DNA of 64,000 nucleotides, from positions 3,348,001-3,412,000 of the forward strand of contig NW_026570222.1 in NCBI RefSeq assembly GCF_019649055.1, written 5' to 3'. Both the position numbers and the translations under genes were made by a program. This DNA comes from Paramacrobiotus metropolitanus. Its lineage: Eukaryota; Tardigrada; Eutardigrada; Parachela; Macrobiotidae. Within the stretch, counting starts at the first letter, position 1; each line of letters begins with the position of its first letter. Positions 11,730 to 24,300 of this stretch are shown here, piece after piece. Below the pieces are notes generated by a model, which was not told the DNA's origin, did no database searches, and saw only the letters and a list, made by a program, of their open reading frames with translations.

Positions 11730-14700
11730 TTATGCAGTCGTTCTTACAACAGGTGTGGCATCTCCGCACGCTTCGCAAATGTATAGCTTGTCACGACGCT
11801 CCTTGTAGCCAAAATGGAATTTGACTCCATGTATCTTCTTAGCATGTGTCTCCAGCGAACATCTTTGCGTGAAACTTTTCTCGCAGTTATCACATTTGTA
11901 TGGTCGCACACCTTCAATTACAGTGACATTTAAATGGCAGCGTCCGGTAAAGGTAAGAGTTATGAAAAAAGAATCTGTGCAGCATGCATACCAGTATAGC
12001 CAAAAGAATGTTTACACAGATTGTGGTCGAACATTGTAAGCTTATAACAGTAATTTATTTTACAGATCTAGAGTGTATGGTGTTTACCTATATAGAATAC
12101 AAATTTTACTTTAATAATTTTTGGTCAAAACATTATAACGCAGGCCGTAAAGCGTGAAATCCTCATTGATCCGATGCAGGTTTACGGTAGCTGCGAAAGT
12201 TTTATGTACAGTTTTTACTTTTAAATTAAAATACTGTATAGTATTTTCGTTTCGGTTGAAATGACAAAATTACAGTAACGATCGAAAGCTCTTCGTGCAG
12301 TTGTAACGAAGCTCTTGCCATGGATGACCTTTAACATCTTGTGAGATACGTATAGCTATAACGTTGCTACCTGTATGAGTTCTCGTATGGCGCTTTAAGT
12401 CGAAAGTATCGTTGAATCCTTTCCCACAAAAGGAACATAAAAAGCGTTTTAGTGCTCCTCCACTGTGCTTTTTCTTGCTTAAGTTAGCGTTCTGTAAAAG
12501 AAAAAGCAAATGACAAAATTAATAAATGATACGTAGCTCACTGCTCATTCAACCATATGATAAGACCTGTATTGGACTTAACAAGAATGTTTACGTAATT
12601 GGAGATTCATTTTTATCTATTTCTAAGTCAGTATTAGTTTTAACTAACTTTAGCACTATCTCGCGCCAGTTTGCCAGACGTCCATTCAGGATAGGATAGC
12701 AGATTGTTTTCGGATTCCGCCAATCGCTCGGCCAGAGGATTTTTTATACCGTACCCATTGTTTATAAATTCAACACAACCGGCACTTTTTTCTAATCGCA
12801 AGTCCTTTGAATTAGAAGTATCGCTTTCGTGGCCGCAGACATAATTAACTGCACCCGCCACCGGATACGCACTCAACTGACTCAAGGGATTGTGTGGATG
12901 CGCCGATGCCGGTGGCGCGAAAATGTTATAGGTGCGTTGAATTTGCAGCGGTAACGCGGTCGACATGGATGCTAGCCATGATGACTGCATGGGATACAAC
13001 GCACTCCACGAAAGGGGATAGTAACTTCTCCATACCGAACTAGTGAAGGAATTATCTGCGCAAGGCGCATACGGAACATTCTGCGCATTTACCGAAAACT
13101 GATATTCTGGCACTTGCGGTATGGCGTAATTGGCACCGAATGCACATGGAAGAGCTATGGTTTCGTTTATTTTTTCGTCTTGCCGTGTTGTCTTTGATTG
13201 TTTGTGCGTACAGACCCTTTCCGAAATCCTTTTGACGAATGCCCCCCTTTGACAATAGTTTTTGGGGAACACAGCTTGTAATTTGGCTGGTCTGCAGGAA
13301 CTTTGCGTAGCAGCGCCTGTTTGAGTTGTTTCTCGATTATCTGGTTGATGTGATCTCCCAATGTGGGCTCGTTATCCCAGGGTCGATAAAAGGTCACCGG
13401 TGTTAAGACTTCTGCAACATGCACACGGGTAAATTTAACAGCGACAATTTCATGTCGCTTATATATGAATTTCATTATACATATATGTAATTCTACTGTA
13501 TAACACGAAAATGCTAAAATTATATGTTCAGCATTTTTATTTCATAATGCTTTAAGGTAAACAAGGGTCCTGCTGCATTTAATAGCTAAAGCCTAAAAGT
13601 ATAGGCAGAGTACAATATATCTTATATTAAGTAATTAATTATAAATATGGCTGACTTTTGCACCAATTAATACTTCTACAGGTAATACGCTAATGTCACA
13701 TATCGCGTCAAATATTATAGATATTGCGGGATCCTGAATATTTACTGCCAAATTTACTTCTACTGAAAATGTGTTTACTAATCTCAAGATAAAACTGTCC
13801 GGAAAGAAAGCTAACGTGACGCGATGTTCCACACGATCTGCTACAAAAAAACTGGACGACCTTCCAAATTTCTACGCATCACAGAATAGGACAGCATAAC
13901 AAACAATACTCAGCGTCAGGTTCTGCTTGCGCAAGTCGTCTGCCAAACCGTAATGCGCGAAGTATCAAGAAACCATAAAAAGTGAAAGTGATGCATAATC
14001 AATGTCGCAGAAAACAGGCACCGTTAAATAGCGTTTCTTTACGCACGTCTTCACCTTACTGTTAGACAACACCACATGCTACTGTATTACTGCGCATCTA
14101 CAGAGTACTTACTGTATTGTCCGATACTCAGTAGATGTGTCGAACTTTGCAAAACTGCTACTACAATAAGAATACAAAATTATCTTTCAAAACACCTTTA
14201 GGTGACTGATAATGAACTACATGAAGTTAGCTTTCCATTTTGTGCAGAACCAGAATCACTACTCGTACTGCATTAACATTGTGTGTTCAACTGTTCATAC
14301 AATAAATATCTGGAGCACATTGTTTTGAAAATTATTTTGAAAAAGCCCAGATCCCAACAATACCATAAACATTAGATTACTCGTACTTACTCGTTTGTAT
14401 TTAGATTACTCGTACTCCGCATAAAGCGCAAATTGCTAGTAAACGGATCGATTTTGGTAGCATTTGGGTAGTGTTGATAGGATTACGTACAACGGTATTA
14501 TTAAAATAAGAGTTGACTACAAGTATTACCGCAACAAAAGTTTCCATATATTGTCCTTGTCACCAAAGGCTTCGAGAACAGAGTTAGATAAAATTTAACT
14601 GCTTGCAGAGTTCTGGTCTGCGAAGATTAAGGATTCCCCTCATCTGAAAAGCGGCATCGTTTCCCTTACTTTTTTCGAAACTATGACACCACGAAAACGT

Positions 14701-15329
14701 TATATATTTATATTTACGAGACCGATTCCATCCTGAACGTTACAGATGCTCACGTATGACGAAACATATATAATATTTGATGTTAACACTACTAATTAGT
14801 AGTGTTTTCATACAGAGAGGGTCTGTACCGTATGTAGATTTTGCGGCTGTCGCCCGCCACCATTTAAGAAACCGCAGTTTATACCATTCCAAGTATGCAA
14901 ATATGAATTTTCAGGAACAACACGGACGTTTTACCAAGTTTAGCAGCCTGCATAGTGATTTTCGACAAAAATCGACAAATCTGAAATGTCGAGTTCCCAC
15001 AAACTCGGTGTTGTAAAGATTCTTCGGTGGCTTTAGTTAAGTAAGCACTGCAAAATCTAATATGTATGCAGCACGACACTCGTACCTTCATTTTTGTACC
15101 CCAAGCTGCCATCCTGGTTTTCGGAGCTGCCAGTGTCAGAAGAATTCCCATCCAGTTCATCAAGCAGTTTGCAGTGAACCACAGGTGGGTATGTAGAGGG
15201 AGCGACTGTATCTTCTGCAGTTTTACCGGCACCGAATCCTGACTTCCGTAGAATGTGCCGCACAGTTGAATTTTGACTTGATCTTCTCTTGGATTTCCTG
15301 CCGGATTCTTCTGCAGTGTCGGTCTTCAT
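11730..15329 (-). CDS. ovo: Ovo-like C2H2 zinc-finger transcription factor (partly resolved model)
   Basis: Ovo/shavenbaby/OVOL factors control epidermal and germline differentiation. Confident 3' exons: 12491-12371 and 11911-11730 (TAA), preceded by a large exon ending at 12649. Finger CSFCGKGFNDTFDLKRHTR and finger CDNCEKSFTQRCSLETHAKK are diagnostic of Ovo, as is GYKERRDKLYICEACG. The usual preceding finger is absent: the residues before CSFC are basic (SKKKHSGGALKR). The fourth finger has its cysteines but the frame stops before the histidines; an alternative donor (GTT/gtaaga) could lead to an unseen exon. Upstream, a probable first exon 15329-15086 (MKTDTAEESGRK) joins in phase to a second starting at 13411 (EVLTPVTFYRPWDNEP). 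Between about 13300 and 13190 the frame changes near a run of six G, so a small intron or a sequence indel is needed. No N-terminal SNAG-like MPRxF motif was found. Confidence 0.82.
14372..14416. repeat. Direct repeat, 16 bp, 28-bp period
   Basis: TTAGATTACTCGTACT occurs at about 14373 and again at about 14401, with a related TACTCG word between them. It lies in the ovo intron and belongs to the TACTCGTA word family seen elsewhere in the window. Confidence 0.55.
14785..14806. repeat. 22-bp perfect palindrome in ovo intron
   Basis: AACACTACTAA is followed directly by its reverse complement, with no spacer. The centre contains CTAATTAG, a homeodomain-type core. A binding role is only a guess. 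Confidence 0.6.
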
Positions 15330-17092
15330 GATTCTCGCTATATGTAGTTTGTTATTGTCACTCCTGTGCTAAATTGACCTCTACGTTGTCTTTGACAAAA
15401 TAAACTACAACAGGTAAATTTCAAAGGGCACGAAATCAAAGCGTTCGTACAATTTAAGAAAATAAATTACTGATCTACCGACAATTCTGGAACTTCACAA
15501 TATTATGATGGTAGCTGCTACAAAACAACTCGTTTATTACGAAAACGGTATATATTTAGAAAAACTAAATTCTTGTTTGCAGTGACATACAACTGGGTAG
15601 CGGTGTGAGCCTTGCATGGTTTTACAATAAACACCTGAGCAAGCGATCGCCAATTAAAAATGCTTAAAAGTTAGTGTTAGATAGCACCTTTAGGATAGAT
15701 GATCCTGCTGTGCAAGGTTTTTATGGATAGTGTTTAAGAGCTTTATAGGTGACTGGTGGAGCGAATAATTTTACGCAAAATTACTATCCAACATACTCGT
15801 TGCGGCGCGGCTTGCAGTACGAGTGCCGGCAAAATAGTTGAAGGTCTCAAGAAAGTGATTTGATGTATATTTTTTTGCGCCCGGACTAACAACATTCTGT
15901 CCGTTCTTTCCGTTACGCATACGGCGTCTAGGATGAGCGGTTTTAGAGCATTTAATTGTCGATCACTTACAAGGGCTTTGTTAACAATAAACCTTCGCCT
16001 GACTGTAAAACTACTCGTTGGACAAGGTATTACGTGGAAAATGGTTTTATGGTGACAACGATAGCTGTTATTTGGCCAGTCATGAGCGCTAGCGATTCGG
16101 ATTTATTAATGATTATGCAACAAATTTAACGTAAACACGACTTGAAGACAGCTACAAGTACATACCTAGTTTTTGGTTTTTCTGGTATCGACTTTGTCGA
16201 CGCGTAACTACAAACGGTTACGGTGGTAAAAACAATAAAGATCGTTAGGTACCGAAGTATGCACCATGACACTAACCGGTAAGGTTATACGAGTACAGTA
16301 CGTATATCCAATATCGTACAAATGGGATTGGGGACTACTCAGTAATAAAAGAAAAATGGAAATAGAAGCTGGAAATGGGTTGTAACCGGTGCGTGTACAA
16401 TGAGCGGCGCGGCATATTATTAAATATTAAGGTTCTGCAAGGCACTACGCAACAAAGGTGTGGTGTAAAACTCGAAATCGAAATGTAAATAAAATAACTC
16501 TTTACTTTTTGGTTAGGCAGTCAAAAATTTTTGGGGTGAAAGTGCATGAATTTTTTATTTGGTTGATCCCAAATTAATTAAACGCAAGTTACCATGTCGA
16601 TGCTCACTTAAGAATGTACAAAGTAGGCAGTGTAAACTTTTTATTACGTATTTCTCACCAGCTGGGAAACATTTAACAATAACCATTAACGTTACGACTA
16701 TTAGTCAACAACCAAACAGGTCCAAAAAGCTTGTGCAACAAAATCTCAAGAAGCAACGTTTAACCAACGAATAAAAATAAAACCGATATCAAACCTTGAT
16801 TTGAAGTGCTCAGTGCTAGCACAATTCAAAGCAAAGAACAAACCAATAAAAATTAAAAATGGATAAAAGTGGAAATCAGCGTACACACCGGAATACGTCA
16901 ACCAAAGTTAATTTTAGAGTTTTCAAAGCATTTCCCAAATCTAGAAAAGATTCGATAACCGGATTATGGGCACCGAGAAAACAATTCACAAACCATGTAA
17001 CATTTCACTTAATTTGAAATACATAATGAAATGTGCGCAACTATATACATGCAACAGCCGCGCGCCGTCGCGTCCCCCTTCTAAACGCGTGA
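15330..17092. other. Intergenic DNA upstream of ovo / downstream of vri
   Basis: About 1.76 kb with no supported coding exon. It should contain the ovo promoter and the vri 3' UTR. AAATAAAAAATTC on the minus strand near 16548-16560 is a candidate vri polyadenylation signal. No repeats stand out. Confidence 0.5.
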
Positions 17093-18370
17093 TTACGCGC
17101 GTGATTTGCGGGATTTACGTTGTTTTTTGGCGGGCGGTTCTGTTTTCTTCATCATGACCTTTAGGTTGGCTACTTCCGATGCCAGGCGCTGCAGTTCACC
17201 GCGCAACTGGACGTTTTCCGTCTGCAGACTGCCGTTGCTCTTTCGGTTAGGTATGTTTTCAATATCCGATGCTTTCCGCTTGCGGGTGACCATTTCTTCA
17301 TCACCCTCGGTCACATCTACGGCCGAGTCCTCCCCACTGAATCCGGATCCGTCGTGGTCCTCTTCGTGCGTCGAGTTATTGGAGCTTATTGGCGCACTCT
17401 GCGGCAACGGCGGACTGCAACTGGACTCAATGCGCGCTTTGTGACGGAGTTTCAGCGGCAGATGATTGACCGCTTCGTTGTCGCCATGGAACACCTCCTC
17501 ATCCTGCTTGGGATACTTGCAGTGGGGTCCCGAGGCGTCGGAGTCTTCTTCGCGCGGCATATGCGGGAATCCATTGAAGTGACTGTTGGCCAGTTTCAAC
17601 AGAGAACTAACCGCAGCGATCGAAGGACTGGGCGGACCGTTATCGCGCAGATCGCTCTCTGAGCCGCACGGACTGCGACTCCCGCTGGAGGACGAGCGTG
17701 GGAGGGGTGACACGGACTGACAGGCCATCCGCCCATACGGACCCATATTGGGATGGACGGCGTACATGTGCTGATTGGGAATTCCACTGAACATGTGCCC
17801 CATGGCGGCTGGATGGGCGCCGTTCAGCATGGAGGCGTGCACCGAGGGCAGTGCGCGAATCATCGGCAGGCCGCGGTTGAGATTGGGCGGTTGACTGAGA
17901 AAGTGGGGAATCACCTGTACCGGCGATGTGCGTACGTGCGGCAGCAGGGAATTGGGGGCGATCGGCATGTTGTAGTCCTTCTGGCTGAATGCCGGCATTG
18001 CCGGCGCTGCGCTGCCGCCGGCTGTGGGTGGAATCATAGGCGGGGCATCTTTAGCGATGCCGAATTTATCGCGGATAGCACCCAGCTCGGCTTTTAACCA
18101 GTTGTTCTCGGCGGTCAATTCCATGACGCGAGCCTCAAGGACCATGTCATTGAGGCGGCGCTTCTCGCGGGAGCGTTTTGCCGCTTCGTTATTGCGACGA
18201 CGACGGTCCCAATATGTGTCGTCTTTGCGTGTGTCGGGCGTGAATTCTCGTTGTTTACGCTGAGGAATGATTTCGCGTTTCCGACTGCCGGACTGCGACG
18301 ATGTTGACATGCAATCGGGTGGGATAGCGAAAGCAGCGGGCTCGGGTGAGACACATGTCGACGATGCCAT
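17093..18370 (-). CDS. vri: Vrille/NFIL3 (E4BP4)-type bZIP transcription factor
   Basis: A single-exon 425-residue protein. Family members bind D-box elements as repressors and act in clocks, tracheal development and cell-fate control. Residues 38-72 carry the diagnostic [24 protein letters not shown] and RR of the basic region. The zipper follows at about 78-103 ([18 protein letters not shown]) and ends in the family extension AIRDKFGI. The middle is rich in Pro, Ser and Met. [12 protein letters not shown] (about residue 330) resembles a conserved block I recall from Vrille. Near the C-terminus, [20 protein letters not shown] has leucine/valine heptad spacing, so a second coiled coil is likely, and the tail is very basic ([10 protein letters not shown]). 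The coding region is GC-richer than its surroundings, which explains several open antisense frames. The ATG at 18370 is the only sensible start. The basic-zipper family assignment is firm. Confidence 0.95.
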   Translation of the reverse strand: MASSTCVSPEPAAFAIPPDCMSTSSQSGSRKREIIPQRKQREFTPDTRKDDTYWDRRRRNNEAAKRSREKRRLNDMVLEARVMELTAENNWLKAELGAIRDKFGIAKDAPPMIPPTAGGSAAPAMPAFSQKDYNMPIAPNSLLPHVRTSPVQVIPHFLSQPPNLNRGLPMIRALPSVHASMLNGAHPAAMGHMFSGIPNQHMYAVHPNMGPYGRMACQSVSPLPRSSSSGSRSPCGSESDLRDNGPPSPSIAAVSSLLKLANSHFNGFPHMPREEDSDASGPHCKYPKQDEEVFHGDNEAVNHLPLKLRHKARIESSCSPPLPQSAPISSNNSTHEEDHDGSGFSGEDSAVDVTEGDEEMVTRKRKASDIENIPNRKSNGSLQTENVQLRGELQRLASEVANLKVMMKKTEPPAKKQRKSRKSRA

Positions 18371-21300
18371 TATTGTGTGAAAGGAACTCTAGTGCAACTT
18401 CGGAAAGGTTCACAGTAGACGGGATGGCATCCAACTAGGTAATACCTGAAAAATGAAGATCATGTTTTGGATGTATTGGACAATCGAAGTTATCTCATAT
18501 CGCACATACCATCACTTGACTAAATTATTTTTTAGACCGTAACTAGATTTAATGAACACGATATCTCAAGTAACTAGTGTATCGTACGGTTATTTTGCGA
18601 TATTCATATGTTTTGGTAGTAGCGTTTCACAATTCCAGTTTTAATGCCGTTTTGCAATACAGCCATACAACGCTCAGTTTTCCTAGAGTAAGTAGTTAAT
18701 AATCTTTTCGTTTCTCGAGACACTTGCAGCAAAAGGCTGTAGCAGCGGCACTGATTGGGAGCGCACGTTTCTTGCACGCTTATGCAATTTTTCAATCCCG
18801 ACGCGATGTTACATATTTATCGATCACGTATCTGTACAATAGGAATGCTACGTAGTAGGTAAAGATGTTTCTCATCGTTCTCAGATCGGTCACTGCCCTT
18901 GTTGCCCATCTTCCTGTACGAGTACATAGTGGATACTGGATAGCATATCTATATTACAGCAATCTGAACTGAAAATGAGCACAGTGCCTATTTACACTAA
19001 TTGTGGTTGTATATATCTACCTGTATTTCGAGCTGATGCCGGTTTATAGCAGAAACCACTATTCAAGGTGTTGTACAAGCGACAAAAATCACGTTCTGTT
19101 GGTCAGGCAGTAGCATTGCACATTGCAACTCAGCAAGCTGCTTTAGAACCACTACGGCATAACTACTTCTTACTTAAAAATAAAAAAACTATCAAAAAAA
19201 GTTACCGCGATACCGAATGCCAGTTTCTATTTTCATGCTATACTGTCATGCTATACTTGCGCCCAGATACATAATACTAATTCAGGTATTCACATTTCTG
19301 CTTATGACAACTGAGGTAGCCTTCATTATAGCAAATCGATCTAATCCTTAACAGAAATTCATAGCTGGTAGAACCGGAAGCAGTACGTAGTAAAATGAAA
19401 GGGTCGACGAGAATCGTGTCCAAATACATCTAGACACTAGAACCGGTCGACGACCCTCTCGCACAGGGGCAAGCAACGCGAGACGCGTACCGGGATGCAA
19501 GTACCGGGTTGAGAATAAACCAAATTCAATATATTTTCTATATAACTAAAACTTAGTAACTAGTTACCACTTAGTTTCGCTGCAGTTATAAATCGCAAAG
19601 AAAAAACTTAAACTTTCGAGGTGCCATTTGACGTGCGAGTTAGACTCATTCGAATAGATTGTGTACAGTAGTGCAACTTAATGCAAGCTCTGACAATTGT
19701 GGCATATTCTAGGATTTTATGGTTCATTCGAATAATAAAAACTTATAAATATAAATATAAAAGTTATGAATAGGCAATAGGTATACCACTTGCCAATAAG
19801 TAAGAATTATGTACGACTACGTTCAGCACTTACGAATAGCATCCCGTAAGCGGAGGGGGAAAACTAAGCGCTGACTGCAAAACTTAAATGCCGTCAGTAT
19901 AGCTAACCATAATACAAGAAACTTTATAGTTTTAAATACATAATTAAGTACAACAAAACGTGATTAGAGCAGAAGTATAACTCTGCATGCGGATAAAGGC
20001 TTCCTTCTCCTCCGATACACGTAATCGTACCAAAGAATCGTAATGTCTGTACGTGTGTGTCCTCAAATGAACTGACTGCTGGATACCGCTCTACATGTTC
20101 ATTCAGTCCAGTGAGCAATCCATGTCACATCAATGAATAACAACCGCACTGACGGCCACTCGGTCACTGACCACCAGTAGGTCACTATCGACCAATCAGA
20201 CCATCGGAAGGTGGTACCAACCATCATACCGAAAGGGAAATCGCTTCGCTTTTTCTATCGATTACCGAATACTAACGCAATACTTTCACACAGCGCATGC
20301 TGACAGTAAGTAGTGAAACGGTAAGTTATACCACCGTTTTCGTTCTATGCAGTTTTAAAAAGCGTTTTAAGGGTATGAGTAAATGTAGGTCAACACAGTT
20401 CATTGCCCAGTTTAGTCAAGAGAATCTCACAACAACTCAGTTTTCTGAGAAAGAGGCATATAAGGATTCTGCGCAACCGCCAGCTGCTTAAATCTATCCA
20501 GAGGAAAACCGGTTTTAAATAATCAACTGGACATACGTTACTCTCTCGAAATCTTTCACACTTCTGTCACCAGCGCAACACGTGAGCCGTGCTTCGGCCG
20601 TGGTCCGTTACTGCTGTACTACATACAAAACGGATTTTTGTACCACTGTATGTGTATTGTGTAGGAACACTAACCGTAGTGGAATGCCGCCACGAATAAT
20701 ATGTTAAGTAATCTGACGCAGCAAGAAGGCCACTTGGTGTGGATTGCGAAATAAGGCGTGGACTGTACCATAACAGTTCCAATTGATGCACATGCCCGTG
20801 CTCTACAGTATGTGAGTAACTAAACTCTCGTCGGTCTATAGCTACATTTCCTCGTACCATGTTATGCGCAGAACTCGACCGTGTCCCAGTTTAAAGATAG
20901 TACACAAATGACAAAACAGTATTTCGTGGAATGCTTGGCTCATACTGTAGCTAACGGATGTTTTATCATTAATTTTTTTAAGTGCAGTACTTTGCTGTTT
21001 CTACAGATGCAGCCCTTTGGACAAAAAAGAAAGGCCCAAGCGCGAAGACGTCTGCTGATAACGAACACATACTCTAAAAACAAAATTAATTCTATACTTA
21101 AGTATAGCAATATTTAAGTATGTTAAGTATAGCAAATAATTAAATATTATCAGAAATAAAAATTCACAAAGGATGCAACGTTACAAAAAGAAACGTTATG
21201 GTATCAGAAAACCAATCATGAACTCCTGGGGTTATACCAGCAAAAGACAATGTCGAACATAATATATGTTACCAATTTATGTAAAGGTAGCTTAGAATTG

Positions 21301-24300
21301 TTACGTGCATCCAAAATTTAACAACTTGCATATGCTTATTGCATAGTATATTCACGCAGGAAAACCTTTACCGATCTTTGCAATTTAACGTTTATTCTGT
21401 CATGATGATGATGACGGTAAAGGTGTATGAAGTATTGCGTCATTAAAAATAATGCTGTATATCAACATTCTAAACGCTATATTATAGCATCACGATCGCC
21501 AAGCATCAGTGTATCAACTTCATTGACCGGCAAAATAGTTGTATTGTTATACATTCAAATTTACAATAGTATCGGTACGGTAAACCGAAAATAATGAATT
21601 TCCAGATACCTAACCACATTTTGAGGGAATTTCTTGATCTTTGTCTTTGTGCGAAGTTACACGAACATGTAGGCTATATATTAGGATTTGAAAGATGCAA
21701 TATTACCTGTATGATTATACATACGTATCAGTTTAAACTGATCGCTCGCTTATCTTTCCTGTTACAAAACAGCCGACATAACAATTCCAAGCGGCCAAAT
21801 GCGCTAACTTCAATCTCCTTTGCAATACAGTTCAATGTGAAAGTTCAAACGAGTTCAAACGTTGCCATGGTTACGGCGATGACTTCGACAGCATAACTGT
21901 CAGCAAACAGCACAAGCACTGCTTCGTTTGCAGTTTGCACATGCAATTGTTAAGTGATGCCGCAAACCTGAATCTCACTACTGTCAAAAGTTAAACCAGT
22001 TAAAGTGTTAAACCTTATCGCATTAATATTATCATAAACGTAACTGTTGTACAAAAAATATGCATAGCGCCGTTTTAAATGGTTTACTATAAAACTCCAT
22101 GCGGTAATTCGCTTATATTTTAATTGTTTTGTTGAGGGTTTATCATAGGTAGAGGGAGGACAGTTTTCGACGTTTCCAAAAACCTGTAGAATCGCTTATA
22201 AGTAGCAATAGGCAAAATTAGTTGGGTTCGACATCATTATAAATTTAAAAAAATTAAATGTGCAGTAGAGGCGCGGATAATGCCTGCTGATGTGAATGTA
22301 TTGTAGTTGGTGTTTTGTGCATTTAATTACCCATTATGTAATGCCTTTCCCATAGGCAATATGTGACATCTGTGTCTGCCGATTTACGAATACATAAACA
22401 CTGCACATTTGAGTAACTGATTTCTGTATTGTTTCGGATAGTTTGTACCCAGTAGGACAAGCACTGTACTGTACTAATATTTCTTTAGATATCGCCATGC
22501 TGCAATGCAGCGTTTCCAAACCCTTTCATATTGGGTGACCTTCCAAGTTTTTCGTATAATAAGGAGTTTTTTTTAAATTAGGTGCTCTTGGTCTCCGTAC
22601 AAGACCAAAGACCATAATAACACGTAATAAATAACTGCAGTGCAATATGCGGTCTGTTACGGATCTGTAGTTCCTAACGTGTTACCGAATTTTCTCAAGA
22701 TACAAGTACACTAATTACTAATTGCTGTGACCGTTAAAGTAAGCAAGTATCAGAATTCATTTATAATCAGCTACATATGGCCTCTGCAGCCGCATTAAAA
22801 TGCATTCGCTGCATTGCATAATCTCCGTAATTCTTTGTTTTTAAGGTACGAGAAGATATGCCGCTATTGATGCGTTGTAATCGAATGAGGACACATCGGG
22901 ACAGCAGTCGTCTGGCAGATTAGCAACTGACGCACGTAGACTACATAAAAAATGTCCTTTCAGATCAAATCGAAAATATCGTTGGGGATAATTTGTCCCA
23001 TCTCTCTTGTGTAATGTGAGCTACCTAGATCTGGATCACTGATTCATGGTGTGCCTGCTGTAGAAGTCCACCTGCGCATGTATCTAAGCAATCACGTACT
23101 AAAGAGGAAAAATTAAAAAGAGGCAGGAAGATGATTTGCAAAGGTTACGTAATTACAGTTACAAATCATCATCACTGCAGCTTGTTTCACGGAGAAATAG
23201 CTTGTAATTGCAGTCGTGTGGATAAATATTTTTATAATACTATCTGCTTTTTTAAATCATAAAACTACAATCCGTCGATGCCTCGCATCGTAATACTTTA
23301 CTACAGTAATTTTTAAAAATTTTTAAGAACTTCTTATTGAACAGTACCAACAGTGACTACGTAGGCCTTGAATAGACTGCCGCATACTGTACACAGTATA
23401 TATGGATGTTGCGGCACAAATATTCAGTAAGAAATTTTATATTCAACTCGTAGCTGGTTAAAATAAAATTAGAGCTCGAGAATTTATCGATATAAATACA
23501 TCTTTTCAGTGTTTCTTATCCATATTTACAACACGATGTTAGTTGGCATAAAGGGTTTTGCGGTAATTGTGAGTTCAGGTTAGACCGTTACAGCAAACAA
23601 ACAACAGCGCAGTCGGTCCTTTAATACTCAAATTGCAGTAGCAATTCAACTTACATGAACTATAATACTTTGTACAGTATCTGTAAGCAGTAAGACTGTA
23701 ACATTACTACAGTTACTGTATACAAAAGTCACATTAATAACACTAACTGTAAATAAGTATTACAAAATAGTAAACGAGATCCGACAAAATAGTAATTAAA
23801 AAAGCATGTGATGTCTGATCGAATGCCTGTATTTAAATACTGATGATTTCGTATTCAACGTTATGGCAACATTAAAATTAAAAGCAAAATTCATAGTAGA
23901 TGCAATAAGAAGACGCGTCTAGTTATTCATAAACATCTTGTGTACTAGTGCTTTACGGTTAAATGTCGCGAACATAAATAAGTAAAAGCATACCTTATCG
24001 CATTCCTGCAAGCGGAGCGTCTGGATGTTGACACGATTTCCGGTCGTTGCAACGTAATATGCACTCCTAATTCAAAATTTTGTCCTAATGGTAAGTTTTA
24101 ACTTTACAAAGTTCTGGAAATCTTTAATTTACGACTGGATCAGAACATATGACAGGCAGCGGCTTTCATATGTAATTTGAACAACTGCTGCGACAAGTTG
24201 CTAAATCGATATTTCTCTGTACGAAATGACGTACGTACATTTGGTGCTGCAGTAGTACTGAACGATGTAATATTATTAGGTAGTTCGTCACTAGTTCCCA

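Noticed and set aside
17106-18263. Several plus-strand frames opposite vri
   Set aside because: They are antisense to a well-recognised single-exon bZIP gene and arise from its GC-rich codons.
20567-20860. 97-codon minus-strand frame near the E-box
   Set aside because: No motif, no splice context and composition like surrounding non-coding DNA.
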